Source of the DNA: Epiperipatus broadwayi
Taxonomy: Eukaryota > Onychophora > Udeonychophora > Euonychophora > Peripatidae
Reading direction: 5' to 3'
DNA length: 64,000 nucleotides
NCBI GenBank assembly: GCA_028023455.1
Contig: JAQFVV010006255.1
Coordinates: 2,604,001 to 2,668,000, forward strand
The position numbers and the translations under genes were made by a program. The notes under the pieces are model-generated. The model saw nothing but the letters and a program-made list of their open reading frames with translations, was not told the origin of the DNA and ran no database searches. Positions 52,021-64,000 of this stretch are shown piece by piece (the first letter of the stretch is position 1; each line of letters starts with the position of its first letter).

Positions 52021-53214
52021 TGATTATAACTGACATAATAAAATCTGTCAACTGCATGAAATAGAAACCCATAGTCAGGAAGTTATCATTTGACATTGTT
52101 TAAACATAAAGAGATATGACTCTTCATACAAAAATATGATAATGATTTAATAACATTTACATGGAAGAAGGGGCACTAGAAAAAATATTCAATAATCATT
52201 TAAAAGCAAAAGGTTACATTTAAAATTGTAAAATAATGGTACAAATAAGAAGTTAATTCAAGTGTAAATAAAAAGTTTTAAAAAAGATATCTTTCGTTTG
52301 CTAAACAAATTTTAGCAAATCAGTATATATATATTTTAAACTATTGTTTAACTTTTTTTTTTAAAGCTAAGTTTGAAGAAATTTAATGAAATAAACTTTT
52401 TTTCAGTTGAGAAAATTAAATTGAAAGACTTTTTTTAAATATTGAAAATGAGAAAAAAAAATTTTCTACAATGATTTTTTTTTAAGAAATAGATATTTTA
52501 ACTAATGAATGCAAAAATATTGTAATGTCAAATATTTAAAAAAGATATATTGTTAAACAAGGGTTTTTAAATGTGTTAGTAAATAAATGATTGGGGAAGG
52601 GGCAAGTTTATGTTGAGTTGTTTTTTTAAAGTAAATGCATAATTTTCTTTTTCTTTTTAAAGTTAATGAATGGAATGGGAAAAATAAATGTTGAACTCTA
52701 TATTTGTTTAGTCATAACTTTTTTTTTTTTTTATTAAACCTATACTTCATTTAGTGCTTTTCCTTAATGCAAGGATTCACATTAGTGATTATTATCAATT
52801 TAAACCCGCTATTTTGATTTAGAATGGATTATTTACTATAATGATGGGAAAAAAAAATGTTTGTCGAACTATTTTGTAAGACTGATGAAATCAATGTCAC
52901 ATATTATCGCTGTCATCCAAAGGAAAAAAAAGTGACTTTCATACTGAAACTGTACAGCACAGAGTTTATTTATTGCTATGTCTAGTTATAATAGAATGCA
53001 CTTCCACGAATGCAAATAATAACTAATGGTTAATATTAAGATAAAATTTAATATGCGATCCCTTAAAGCGTTTAACTTATAACATATATACAATTATTTA
53101 CATGAGAAGGCCTGAAGGCATACACAAATAATAATTAGGATCAATACAACCTTTCAAAGAGTGAGTCTTTTAAAGTTTTATAATATTTTTACTTGTAATT
53201 TTCTCTCTATCAGT
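52021..53214. other. AT-rich stretch; possible gypsy LTR remnant at its right end
   Basis: 52021-52860 is AT-rich with no recognised gene. From 53200 back to about 52950 on the minus strand, just past the end of the gypsy pol, lies a region with AATAAATAAACTCTGTGC near 52965, polyadenylation-like. It could be part of a 3' LTR. No second copy is in the window to confirm it. Confidence 0.4.
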
Positions 53215-55840
53215 TTTTAATTTCTGAACTTAATACATAGACCTTAAGATATGTGGACTCTTTATTTTCCTTTTACTCTGCAGTTGTTGTTTATAATTTG
53301 TTTCACTTGATGTGTTCTCACTTTGTAACTGGTCACCGTTATCCATTGTTTTGTATAGATCGGATATTATGTCACCACTCTCATCTTTCTTTATTCGAAC
53401 TGTAATTACTTGTTTCGATAGATGGCGTATAACTTCTGCCTGCGACCAAAACTTGTTAGTATTATTTTTAACCCACACTTTTTTCTGTGGATTAAATTTG
53501 TAAAATTTATAGGTATCGGCTTGATAATTATCTTTATCCATGATTGGCATGATGTTTGTTAATTTCATGTGCAACTTTCTATCTAGATACATTTCAGCTG
53601 GTGATTTCCCAGATTTTGCACTAGGGATCTCATAATTATGAAGGAGTGCAGTCAGCACTGCTTCGTGTATTTTAATTTTCCCCAATTTGTTGATGGAATA
53701 CTTTAAGTTTTGTACTGCTTTCTCAGCTAATCCATTAGATTGAAGATGGTAGGAGGGGTGAGTGTGTGTGTAATCCCCCATTCTTGCATCACTTCTTCAA
53801 ATTTCTCTGAAATAAAACCAGTTCCATTATCTAATACCAGCATTTTTGAAAAACCGTGATGTGCACAATTTCATGTAGCCTGCTAATTGTAATGTCTGTA
53901 CTGGTGTTAGTAACTATTTTATATGTGTATACATTGCCATGGTTCAAAATTAGTCGGAAGTGCTTTAGTGCATGTTTGACAATTTTTGCATTTTTTAAAT
54001 GTTTTTTTCAATATCATTATTAATGCCGGGTCACCAGATGTAACTACAAGCTAATGCTTTTGTTCTAATGATGTCTGGATGACCCTTGTGCAACATCTTC
54101 AGGATTTGATTCCCCCCCTTTTAGTGGAATAAGAACCCGATCACTCCTCCCCAGAATGCATTACTTGCATATGGTTAACTCCTTTATGCAGAAAAGTAGG
54201 TCATTGTTTCGACTCTTTCACTGATCTGCTTTTTTATCCACTGATAGCCATTGTCTTCAGATGTCCATGCAGTGACTGCTGTGCTGTTGAGGATTTGACT
54301 CTTCCACGCATCGATATAATTAATTTCTACTTGTTTTGTATATCTTTCAGTTTGATCCTGCAGGCATGATAAAGGATCAGTGTGCCCTATTTGTTTGCCT
54401 TTTTTATATACTAATCTGTAATTATATCTCACTAATATGTTTAGCCAATGTAGCATGTGAGGACTCAAATGTTCAGGAATTTTAATTCCAAATATTCCCA
54501 ATAGGGGTTTATGATCCGTTACTATTGTATATCTGCTGACATATAGATATTGATGGTACTTTTTGATGCCAAATAAAATTGCAAGGGCCTTCTTATCCAA
54601 CTGACTATAGTTTTTCTCTACCTTGACAATGTATGCAATGCATAAGCAATGGGTCATTCACCTTCCTGAGCCGGGTGATATAATACAGCTCTGACACCAA
54701 ATTCTGATGCATATGTGGTCAGCGTTACTTCCAATTCGCTGTTGAAATGAACAAGTAATTTGTTCAAAGTAAGCAGTGATTTTGAAATGCTCTTTCTTGC
54801 TCTTCTTCCCACTTCCATTTCTGGTTCTTTTTGAAATCATATAATGGTCTGGCTACATGGGTCTTTCCTTCTAAGAAATTTAATAGTTAACTATGCCCAG
54901 GAAAAGTTGAAGTTTTTTCACATTGTTTGGTCACTGTGCTTCTGCAACCACTGTAGCCTTTTGGGGGGACAGAGATGAGCCAGTTTTAGATATAATGTGA
55001 CCTAAGAACTTAAATTTTGCCCACTATCCATATGCATTTTTACGTGTTAAGTTTAGCCCTGAATTCGTCCAGTTTTTTTGCAGACTTTTTGTAGACGCAT
55101 TCTAAGTTCATTTTCAGTCATTGCTGTAATAAGAATGTCATCAAAATAAGGAATAATGCCCTCTAACCCATTAAGGAGGGTTTCAATTTTTGCTTGAAAA
55201 ATACTAGGGGCCAATATTATTCCAAACAGAAGCCTCCTGTACTTAAATAACCATACGTGAGTGGTCAGTGTTAATATTTCAGCTGTTGATCATTAACTGG
55301 TATTTGATGGAAAGTGGCAGTGAGATCTAATTTAGCAAAAAAATTTGATCTCTGAAGCAACTATTATTTCCCTGGCATTAGGGACCGGGTATGCACTTTT
55401 ACTGATTGCCTTATTTACTGATATCCTATAATCACCACACAAATGAATCTCGACATTGGGTTTAGTAATAATTATTAATGGCGTGGCCCAATCAGAATTC
55501 TTTTTTTGCACGAATGCAACGGAACTTTCTGTGGTTTGCATATTATCAGTAACACATCAGTGCTTAACTCTATCGATATTGGGATCAGTTTAATAATACC
55601 AGGTTCCCCATTGAATAAGTTAGGACATTTGATTCATATTTCATTTTTCAATTAAACCTTTGTCACAATTGTGAGTTTAATCCCCAATTTTTTAAATCAT
55701 TGATGCCCAATTAGGTGGTTTATTGAGCATAAACTATGTATAACGGTAACTCTTATTATTTTTATGTCCGTGTATATTTATAAATGATTCCTATGAGAAT
55801 AAACGGCAATCAATTTAATTTCTAGCCTCATTGTGTACAA
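53215..55840 (-). pseudogene. Ty3/gypsy retrotransposon pol remnant
   Basis: Domains appear in pol order on the minus strand. A degraded protease-to-polymerase link lies near 55640-55830 (K-C-P-N-L-F-N-G-E-P-G). The reverse transcriptase start is near 55500 (S-D-W-A-T-P-L-I-I-I-T-K, C-G-D-Y-R). Next is a broken centre, then RNase H near 54610-54450 (E-K-N-Y-S-Q-L-D-K-K-A-L-A, H-K-P-L-L-G). The late integrase and tail are at 53780-53230 (S-N-G-L-A-E-K-A-V, W-V-K-N-N). Stops and frameshifts break it into at least four frames, and most of the integrase core between about 53800 and 54180 is very degraded. It resembles the non-chromodomain gypsy elements common in invertebrates. It would have copied element RNA and integrated the DNA. 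Confidence 0.85.
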
Positions 55841-55847
55841 CAGATAT

Positions 55848-56165
55848 AAACGAAGGCAAAATTCCCCATACAGCAGTGCCACCCTGTGCCAAACAGAGTA
55901 ATCAATGGATGCCAGAAGGCTTGTGCATAAAATCCCTATCTAGTGCCTACTCATCCAATATCCCCAGACTAGTTTCTGGCTTGTGGCCATCATCAGTGAG
56001 GAGCCTTGGATCTGAGAGCACTGCACCTAGATCTTAGGATCTAATGCAACCCTCCAGCAGCCACCTTTTAACTCTACTTTACTACAAAACTATGAGAATG
56101 AAATTGAAAACATTGTTAATATCTTCAATCTAAGCTCAATAGCTTATATAGTCATATGGGTCTCA
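55848..56165 (-). repeat. Hammerhead-repeat unit, copy C
   Basis: A single unit in minus orientation begins (on the plus strand) with GGCAAAATTCCCCATACAG and ATCAATGGATGCCAGAAGGC. It holds the ribozyme, then TAGATCTTAGGATCTAATGC, and ends near CTTATATAGTCATATGGG. Compared with the 42-kb cluster it has TGCCACCCTGTGCC where the cluster has TTGCCACACACAAC, so it represents a related subfamily. It abuts the 5' side of the gypsy remnant. Confidence 0.83.
55953..56011 (-). ncRNA. Type I hammerhead ribozyme, copy C (best preserved)
   Basis: On the minus strand: outer stem I ATCCAA/TTGGAT (6 bp, perfect), internal loop GGC against TA, inner stem I TCCTCA/TGGGGA (one G-U). The core CTGATGA is at 55996-55990. 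Stem II TGGC/GCCA is perfect with loop CACAA. GAAAC (55976-55972) is followed by TAGTC; cleavage would fall after the C opposite 55967. Stem III is the minimal AC/GT with the self-complementary ACTAGT. Every invariant position (C3 U4 G5 A6, G8 A9, G12 A13 A14, U16.1, H17) is met. Dimeric action is an inference from family precedent. Confidence 0.88.
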
Positions 56166-57119
56166 GAATATTCTTTTATCCAGATTAGGTTATAATGGAT
56201 CAATTAAAGTGATAGACCGATTTGGATATTTAGATAATGCTTATATTGACTTCATTCTATTTGTTTTCTCCTCCAAATGCCTGCTTGTCAATAATTTGCT
56301 TATTTTTCCACTAGATGTTAATCATGAAATAGGGTAAGATGGAAGATTTAAACCCTGAATGGTAATTTATAGTTTAAGCTGCCATTCCTGATGACATATC
56401 AAGTCCAATAAATATTATAGTTACACAAAGAAAAATTTTGTAGGAGTCAGTAACAAAGTTTTGCTTTCTTTTCTTAATGGTGATTGTCAATTCTTGTTGC
56501 TATAGTGTTTTTTTAAATATATCTATTATTTAGCTCAATTTTTCATCCACTGTTGATATCAATATTTTTATTACACCAATCATCGATTTTTAAATATTAA
56601 AGTTAAAAAAAGTTTCATATAAAAATTAGCTTTACAGTTTATAAAAACAATAAAGAAATAATAAAATTACATTGCAAACAATTTCAAAAACAAAAATACA
56701 TATAAACCCATTTAGTAATTTTAGATGACAATATTTGATCATTGATATTTCTAAAGGCAAATACTTTAAATACAAACCAATATCATTGTAAAATCTATAT
56801 ACACATACATATATAATTTTTATATCACCACTGCCATTTAAATCCTACAATCATAAATAAATGCATATACCAAAAAAAAAAAAAAATTGAAATAAATAAC
56901 AACTAACAACATATATATATATATATATATAGCTCCCATATCAAAGCCAATTGAAAGATTGTTTTTTTTTTTTAAATAATAATGATACTTTAATGGAAAG
57001 GGTGGGTCTTTCCAACCTTTACAATATATATATAAGTGTCCGGTCAGTTTAAAGTATGATATAGTTTTACATTTTCATTTACTGACCAATACTAAAAACT
57101 TAATAGTAAGAGATTAAAT
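56166..57119. other. AT-rich stretch, no gene recognised
   Basis: The first 300 bp are somewhat GC-richer and could be the upstream gag or protease part of the gypsy element, but no motif confirms it. The rest is AT-rich with a (TA)n tract near 56912. Confidence 0.45.
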
Positions 57120-57340
57120 TTTTTTATTATTATTAAATGCTTTTATTGACCATGCACTAAAAAGCAAAAAAAAATAATTGTTTCTTTAGCAACAATTGGA
57201 ATTTATACATTTAATTTGAAATAAAAGCATGAGAGGTTAAATCTATAAATTCCAATTGTGGTTGAAGAAACAATTTTTTTTTTGTTGCTTTTTAGTGCAC
57301 TGTCAATAAAAGTATTTAATATAAAAAAAAATTTTATTTC
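57120..57340. mobile_element. Hairpin MITE-like element, ~88-bp inverted arms
   Basis: The left arm (AAATGCTTTTATTGAC, GCACTAAAAAGCAA, TTGTTTCTT, CAATTGGAATTTATA) is mirrored by the right (TATAAATTCCAATTG, AAGAAACAA, TTGCTTTTTAGTGCA, GTCAATAAAAGTATTT). The unpaired centre is about 25 bp. Non-coding. Family unassigned. Confidence 0.82.
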
Positions 57341-57659
57341 TATTATTATGCTTATAATAAAATGTTTTCAGTAAAATGTTGAAGAACTCTTAATCTGCAG
57401 TTAATAGTAGTAATGTTAAAAGTATTTTGATGAAAGGATACTTGTAGAAATTGCTAATTGTGTCTTAAATTAAAATAAGCATATTTTAAATAACTTGATA
57501 ATTCTCTTGTGTAAAATAATATTAACTTGCTGGCCCAATTTTTTTTTTGACATTTTATTTTAAAGAGCAATAATTAAATTTAATTGTAATGTATTTTCTT
57601 CTAAGGCTTGATAGAGGAAGCAAAATGAAGAAATTTGTGTATATTCATCACCATTATTT
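57341..57659. other. AT-rich stretch, nothing recognised
   Basis: Only AT-rich sequence lies between the hairpin element and the next LINE remnant. Confidence 0.5.
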
Positions 57660-59115
57660 TCAACTAATTATCATTTTACTATGAAATGAAAATCTTTGCA
57701 ACTTTTAATCCATTTTCTTCAATCTATAACCTTTCTTCTTTTCATCATGTTAGCAAACTTTTTTATTTCATCTAGCCATCTTATATGTGATCTTTTTCTT
57801 GATCTATTACAATCTTTTATAATTCAATTTAAATTTTCAACTTTCCATTTGTTATCATGACTTCTAGCAATTGTCTTACTTTTTCGATGTCAGTGATAAC
57901 TTATTGTTCTCTCATCTCTATATTTCATTTTGATCTCTTCTTGTGATTCCCAGCATATATCTCTCCATATTTTTTTGAGTAGTCTAAAGTCTTTATATTA
58001 TTCTTCATTTTAGTGTCAATATTTCAGATCCACAAGTAAGAACTGGTTAAATATATCTACAAATCTTTTTTTTTTCCAAACATGTAGGCATATTTTCCTT
58101 TAATACTAAATTATGCTTGTCAAAAATATTACTCCAAATTTAATTCTGTGATTAATTGCATCTATTATGTTTTCATTAGTATTAATAACTTTATCAAAGT
58201 ATTTGTTGTAGATAACTTTTTGTAATTCTTAATTGCCTTTTTTTTTTCTGAGAAAAACATTGAATGTTATTTTAACCTTGTTAACATTAATCTTTTTCGT
58301 ACTTTCTGATTTTCATCTGATAATTTTTGTAACATTTCCTAAAGCTCTGAAGCATTGTTTGCAAAGACAAATCTGATGACTTAAAAAGTGTATTTATTTT
58401 TATGCCCTTGACTTTCAATTTCATCATAAAAAATAGTTCTTGTGAAATTGCTCTAAAAAGTTTTAGAGATGTGGAATTCCCCTATCATTTATTTTTTTCA
58501 ATGTTAATCTTCTTAGTATCGCCATGTAATCTAATTACAGCTGATGCAATTTGATAAAATTATTTTAGAATACGAGAATATTCCAGGTCTATATTTTGGT
58601 GATCCAAAGTTTTAGTTACTGTGGAAATGCTTATAGAATCAAATGTCCTTTCAAAAGTATAATGATAATTTATATTCGCTGACTCTTTCTATAACCTTAT
58701 ACATTTGAATGTGATCCATTGTGTAAATCCACTTTCAAATGCAACTTGTTTTTATTTATTATTTTTTTTTGTGGTTAGTTTTATCTATATTTCTCTATCG
58801 ATGAGTAGTAATTACCTTTGTAAAGACTTGTATAAAACTATAGGTCTGTAATTCCTAAAAATTTTTTTATCTTTTTTCTTAAAAATCAAGGTCACTATTG
58901 CATTCTTTCATTCATTTGTTAAATATATCATTGTCATTTCGACATTTGTAATATAACTTTGCCAACAATTTTTCTCTTCTCACCTGCTTCTTTTAAAATG
59001 TCAATAATAATTATATTATTTTCTGAAGCGTTTCCCTTTTTCATAGATTTATCTCACCTTTTCATTTAAAATACTTGGCAATTTAAAAGATGTTGTAATT
59101 TTAATGGACAGTTTG
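57660..59115 (-). mobile_element. RTE LINE copy, minus strand, heavily decayed
   Basis: Minus-strand homology begins with the LINE 3' end (near 57710, CTTTTAATCCATTTTCTTCA) and continues through ATTTCATCTAGCCATCTTAT. It passes the polymerase (58560-58700, ATTTTGGTGATCCAAAGTTT; GAATCAAATGTCCTTTC) to TTGGCAATTTAAAAGATGTT near 59080. Frames are broken everywhere. It lacks the endonuclease half. Confidence 0.8.
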
Positions 59116-60840
59116 TTTTTTTGTTATTTATTATATATATATTGAAACACTATGATTTAGCCATCATACAGTTTCACCTACTACATATCATAGTAGTCAT
59201 TCATTTTTTTAATTCAAACCCTAGAGGTACAAGTATATAACCATATACTAGGTAATTTAATATATAGAAGCACATATTTATATGTATATGTGTGTAATTG
59301 TATATGCACACACCTTATTTTAAATGGTTGTATACACATTTTGTAATATTAGATAAATGTTTTATTTGCGAGAAATTGTATCTTCGCACATCTGATTGAT
59401 ATTATTATGTATAATGTATATGCCTTTAGAATTTCATATAAAGATTTGTTTTATGATTTTAAGTTATTAAATTTGGTTTAAGCTGTGGACATTGTATATA
59501 TATATATATTGTGCCATTACAATTTAGTCACTAGCTAAATTTATAGTAATGTGCATGTAGAAAAGGTAAACCAAAAATCATCATCACAATTTTATATAAC
59601 CATAAAAGAAGCTGTAGGGCATCCAAGTTCAAACCCTTCCAGATCAAAATTTCAAAAGCTTTAAACAGAAAGAGAGTGGGACAACAATTATATGCTTTAT
59701 TTGTTTGTGTGTTGATAGAAAGGTAATACACACATTTAAACTATTTAATACTTAAATTTTCTGTTAAAAAGCAAAGTTATAATGCATACATATAGGCAAT
59801 GTATGTGTAAATTATTTAATTGTTTTATATTTCAAATATTCAACATTTTAACTTTCTTTAAAACTAAGCTATGCTTGATCAATTCTAACATTTTATTCTA
59901 TACTTCTATTTTGCTTTTCTTTAATTATAAGTGGGATTTAAAAGTTACAGATTTAATTAAATAATTGGGTTATAATTACTAAGCTAGCAATTATATTATT
60001 TAATGTTAGTTTATGAATGATTTGAAAGAATGAAGGATGTGTGTACATTACATACAAAAATTTACATTTCCTAAATATTGAAAGAAAAGGAAGTATTAAA
60101 TCTGTCAAATTATTTTTTTTGTACAATTGTTTGTTAAAAGAGGAAATCTGTTTAATCAGATATCAATCTTTGTAGCAATTTTTTTTTGTAAATAATTGTT
60201 TTTCACTTTGGAAGCTTATAATGGGTCAGAACTCTAATTTTGAAATTGTCTTATCTCAAGATCTAAAGAAGGAAGCTCAAAGATTTGAAATGTTACCTGG
60301 ATGTTAAAAAGAAGAAAAAAAAGAAAAGAAAGGAAATAAGGATTGAGTCTATTTTTTTTTAAACAAAAGTGTCTGGAAAAAGGATTAAACTTTTCAGTTG
60401 AAAAATAATATAGTTGAAAATAAATTAGAGATCTAATTAAAACAAATTTGTCCAAAAATAGCAAGTGATGCTATCTCTGATTGGTTAAGTTAGCTAAAAA
60501 TTGGATATAAAAAGCTGTCTTGAATTATTATTAAGATTATTGTTTATGATTCAGATTATTAAACTAAATGCTGAAAATATAAGAAATGTCTGGCTAGAAA
60601 AATTATATGTATGTCCCATCGGTTCCGGACCATCTGGGGAAGCTGCACATCACATAGGAAAGAAAAGATGTGTCTAAAATAATATTCTACACCTTTCAAC
60701 TGACCAGAGAAATAAGATTTTTTTAATAGAAGGAAGAAAGCATTCACCTGCATTCAAAGAAGATGAATTAATCTACTGATAAATATTAATCATCAAGTCC
60801 AATTAATTGTTACCACAACTGATTTTAAACTCAAGAAAAT
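59116..60840. other. AT-rich stretch, no gene recognised
   Basis: No domain-bearing frame. A 64-codon minus frame near 60559-60753 is compositionally protein-like but unrecognised. Confidence 0.45.
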
Positions 60841-60969
60841 TTACAAATGGGAAAACAACTGCTGTATTTCATCCACATGCTTGACAGGAAGAGAAGAAAA
60901 TTTAATATAATGATTTCCAAATTGTCCACTAAAGCAAATAACCTCAATAGAGTCATCATCATCAAATAG
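60841..60969 (-). other. Possible short coding remnant, unrecognised
   Basis: A minus-strand frame of 42 codons ends in TAA at 60843-60841. It has balanced, non-AT-driven composition: an acidic start (four Asp in a row), then F-S-G-Q-F-G-N-H-Y, S-S-L-P-V-K-H-V-D-E-I-Q-Q-L-F. AGGTT near 60950 could be a splice acceptor. It could be a terminal exon of an unrelated minus-strand gene, a retropseudogene tail, or chance. I recognise no family. Confidence 0.22.
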
Positions 60970-62404
60970 TTATACACCTCAAGAAAGAGATTGTTCCCAC
61001 ATAAAACGGAAATAGTAGCTGCAGAAATATAGACATTATACAAGACAAGTTTGAACCCTTGGAAAGTCGCCACAAACAAAAGATCGGTAATATGACTTTT
61101 TATATCTATTTTCTTTATGATATCAGTCTTAATAAACATTTTAGCAATAAAGTGGTACATTTTATTTAAAGAACCTTTAAAGACTATTCAGATCAATTAA
61201 AAACAAGAATGTCTTACTAATAATAACTTTGAGCTCCATAAATTATCTTGAATGTATGAAAATTATTTGTTTATTAATTTTACAGTTATGAAAAATATTA
61301 ATATGTAAAACAATTTTTTTTGTGGTATTATGATTTTAGTTTTAACTAATATATTATTATTATGGTTTTAAATAATATTTTGTTATCATGGGATAAAACA
61401 CGCACATACATAATGATATTTTATATGTGTATAATTGTGAGTGAATGTGGAGTAACAAGTAGTGTTAGAATATTAGATTAGTTTGTTTCATTAAGTATAG
61501 CATTTCAGAGGTAGAAGAGAGGGGGGAGAAAATAATTTAAAACTTGTTTCTAAAACTTGCTCTTTCAATTCTACTAACATTTTTTTTACATTCTATTTAC
61601 ATGTTGGATTTTTAATGTATGTGTGCTAATGAGCAGATAATATTTTTTGTCTTGAAATACTTTTCATGGTCAATGTGACGTCCAACTTAATACAAAATAC
61701 ATTTGAAGGGAAAGGGGGAAGAACTTAAAATTAATCTGAGGATTGTTATATAATCAATTATTATTATTATTATTCATGTCAATTTTCAGATTTATCTAGA
61801 AATTTTTATGTATATGTTAGAAATGTAGTAATAAATATTAGTTTGTTTTATTAAACGAGGCGTATATATTTCATTAAGTGTAGTCTTTGTTAAGTGTGAT
61901 TATTCATCATCATCAATGGTTGAATATTAGTTATTTAAGATATAAGTAAATATGCTAAAATTAAGCAATAATTATGAATTTCTTTATAAAATTTAGTTTT
62001 ATGTTTAGGCTTAGTCCTAGAGCTGTAGTTGAAACCCTTGTCATTATTGTTATTATTATCATCATCATCATCGTCATCAACGTTTTAATTAATGAGCTGT
62101 TTAACTGTTTAAAGGCCATAAATAAATATTGATTTTATAATATTTAGTGATCTCTTAGTATTATTATAACTACATCCCATCATCTATTTCATGCAAGGAT
62201 GAGTGAATTGCCATCCTAAATTAGTTATATATAATCTGAGCTAGTAAAACTTATAAAAATATTGAAACACATTTGTTATGCTAAGATCTAAGAAGTGATT
62301 TATGTCTAATATACTCCACTTTGGTTTAAAGATGTTTTACTTTTACCTAACTATTAGTGCTTATAGTGATATGGCTCAAAAAGCAAAATCTCTCATTTTT
62401 ATTA
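60970..62404. other. AT-rich stretch, no gene recognised
   Basis: No coding or RNA gene seen. A run of TCATCATCATCATCG near 62060 is a small simple repeat. Confidence 0.5.
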
Positions 62405-62520
62405 GAAATAAAGTACCAAAAAGGGATTCAAACCCGGTACATGTGAAAGGTTATTAGATATAACCGTGTCTAGATTCAGATAATCTAGTGGCGCCCTGCT
62501 AGACCATATTCACTTAGTAT
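62405..62520 (-). mobile_element. tRNA-derived sequence, probable SINE head
   Basis: On the minus strand, a box-A-like TATGGTCTAGCAGGGCGCC near 62507 is followed by a good box B, GGGTTTGAATCCC, near 62436-62424. The spacing, about 70 bp, is longer than a normal tRNA, and no cloverleaf closes, so it is a derived SINE head rather than a working tRNA. A TTTATTTC tail follows. Confidence 0.45.
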
Positions 62521-62759
62521 TTGTTTAAACATGCACTTAACATCAAACCAAGAAATGAAAGTGGATAAGACCTACAGTCTGTATACCTGAGTTATATTTT
62601 ATTGAAATTACTAGTGTACTCACTTCACGTGATTTCCATATACCTGAGTTATAATTTTGTTATTAATAATTTGCTTATAATTATTGAGATAGTGTTTACT
62701 TGAGAAATCCAAGTTATTTTAAATATTATGATCATTCTATGGACCTCTTTAATTATGTT

Positions 62760-62762
<3 letters not shown>

Positions 62763-62800
<38 letters not shown>

Positions 62801-62817
62801 CTCATATATATATATAT

Positions 62818-62848
<31 letters not shown>
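62763..62848. repeat. (TA)n array with symmetric interruption
   Basis: Three TA runs are separated by ACTC and TC. The inner part, from CTCATATATA to TATATATGAG, is an inverted repeat that can extrude as a hairpin. Confidence 0.93.
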
Positions 62849-62851
<3 letters not shown>

Positions 62852-63886
62852 TCCATACCTATGTATATATGCGAAGGTAACTGTAATGTAATCGGTTTGC
62901 TAAACATTATAAGTTTTCTAAATTATTTCCAAACTGCCTTTGAAGTTATTCAATTTACTAAATTGCTAGTGTTCGTGTATAGTAATTAAATCCAGAGGTA
63001 TTTTTCTTAGATATATGCTAAATGTTGGCGGCTTGAATCTCTTTGAAAAAAAAAAAAAATTCATTTTTTAAAAAAAAGTAATTCAAGGTTTATGGCTATC
63101 TCAATTACTTCACACTAAGCTGAGAAATGAGCTTTATGAATCTTATAAAATAAAAGTTAGAACAATTAACAAGCATTGATAGTGTTTGCCTGCAATAAAT
63201 CCAGCCGATTCTTTTGAAGTTGATAAAATTAGTGACTTCTTAAGTTTTAAAGTTTAAAAATAAAGATATTAATGGCTTGTGAGAGGGGGGTAAAGAAATA
63301 TAAAAAACCCAGTTTTGAATGAACAGCATCCATTTTGCTTTACTCGCGTGTTAACTTATATCCCGGCAGTGTGCTCAATTTTGTTATGGAGATCAGTGGC
63401 TAGAGACCGTCATTGCTGCCTCCTTGGCGGCTAGAAGTGTTTATGGAGATAGAGGACCCAAACCCCAGCCTACCTGAAGGAATAGCCCATAGAAAGAACA
63501 GCTGATGAACCAGCTCGGATAAACCAGCCATGCATGTGTGTGTAATCCTGTCAAGCTGCAAGCCTTCATAGTTGAACCACCAGTGATAAATTCTCAACCA
63601 TTCTAACCTAATGCTATAGAAATTCTAAATCTTTCCTAAAGCTAGGTGTAACATATAAGTAATATGCACAAACTCTTAAACTTAAATCTCATAAATTCAT
63701 TAAGCTATGTTAAATAAGTATATTCCTATTTGTATAAATTTAAACTAAATGTAAAAAAAAGCTAAAGTGCAAAATCTTGCCTAATCTCAATTTCTCTTAA
63801 ATCTTTTAAATTCAACTTGTAAAAAGATAATGATTGTCTTATTATTTTCTCTATTTTTGTCTATACTTATGCCTATATATATATAT
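62849..63886. other. No gene recognised; GC-richer patch at 63.36-63.60 kb
   Basis: A more GC-rich, non-repetitive-looking segment at 63362-63600 has a 65-codon minus frame of no known domain. It may be a fragment of an unnamed repeat. The rest is AT-rich. Confidence 0.45.
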
Positions 63887-64000
63887 CAGGGATGCCCAAC
63901 CCGTAGCTCGCGAGTCACATGTGGCTCGCGTAACTGTTTAATGTGGCTCGAATTGCACTCTTCAAAAAAATTGATAAAATATTTTATGTTCCTTGATGGC
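63887..64000. mobile_element. hAT-type element, left end only, cut by window edge
   Basis: It starts CAGGGATGCCCAACC and continues GTAGCTCGCGAG and ATGTGGCTCGCG. A CAGGG-(N)-CAACC end followed by GGCTCGCG-type subterminal sequence is typical of hAT transposons in many animals. It follows a (TA)n tract, so the left flank of a possible target duplication is ATATATAT. The right end lies outside. Confidence 0.75.

Noticed and set aside
63500-63525. CTGATGAACCAGCTCGG as another hammerhead
   Set aside because: No stem II and no GAAA box at the proper distance.

Overview
This is eukaryotic, very AT-rich, intron-like DNA from an animal. It has only one piece of recognisable host protein-coding sequence: a 135-bp exon at 19855-19989 (+). 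Its 45 residues match the late transmembrane part of the ER-membrane E3 ubiquitin ligase MARCHF6 (TEB4/Doa10 family). If that call is right, most or all of the window is intron of one MARCHF6 gene on the + strand, with no other exon recognised for about 20 kb upstream or 44 kb downstream. Huge introns, strong AT bias, long (ATT)n, (GATA)n and (GACA)n arrays, and many RTE-type LINE copies suggest a cephalopod-like mollusc. The species is inferred, not shown.

Layout. 0-8 kb: the cut 3' part of an RTE LINE, a 79-bp GC-rich tandem repeat, then a Merlin DNA transposon with roughly 1-kb inverted arms, a broken IS1595/ISXO2-type transposase, and a second Merlin-like element nested in its left arm with a perfect 8-bp target duplication. 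8-20 kb: AT-rich intron with a hAT MITE, a GATA/GACA array and an eight-unit CACCTG minisatellite. 20-33 kb: the MARCHF6 exon, a 447-bp ATT array and two inverted copies of an unnamed repeat. 33-36.3 kb: the best RTE LINE copy (endonuclease plus reverse transcriptase, two frameshifts). 36-41 kb: a hairpin MITE, a perfect 104-bp duplication and a decayed second LINE type. 41-53 kb: four more LINE stretches, a hammerhead-ribozyme repeat cluster, a SINE, a foldback element and a nested hAT MITE. 53-56 kb: a decayed Ty3/gypsy pol with another hammerhead repeat beside it. 57-64 kb: a hairpin MITE, another RTE remnant, a tRNA-derived sequence and the start of a second hAT type.

The most interesting signal is a dispersed repeat family carrying a type I hammerhead ribozyme. 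There are two well-formed copies (42328-42386 + and 55953-56011 -), one degenerate copy (41540-41598 -) and one truncated copy (near 51152-51176 -). At 41.5-42.5 kb the units form an inverted-plus-tandem cluster with a 455-bp period, the architecture expected of Penelope-like pseudo-LTRs or retrozyme-like elements. The cluster sits inside a dead RTE LINE.

The genes do not form a pathway. The window is one host exon in a layered transposon landscape, and the nesting gives relative insertion ages. All motif calls were read by eye; identities and boundaries of decayed elements are approximate.
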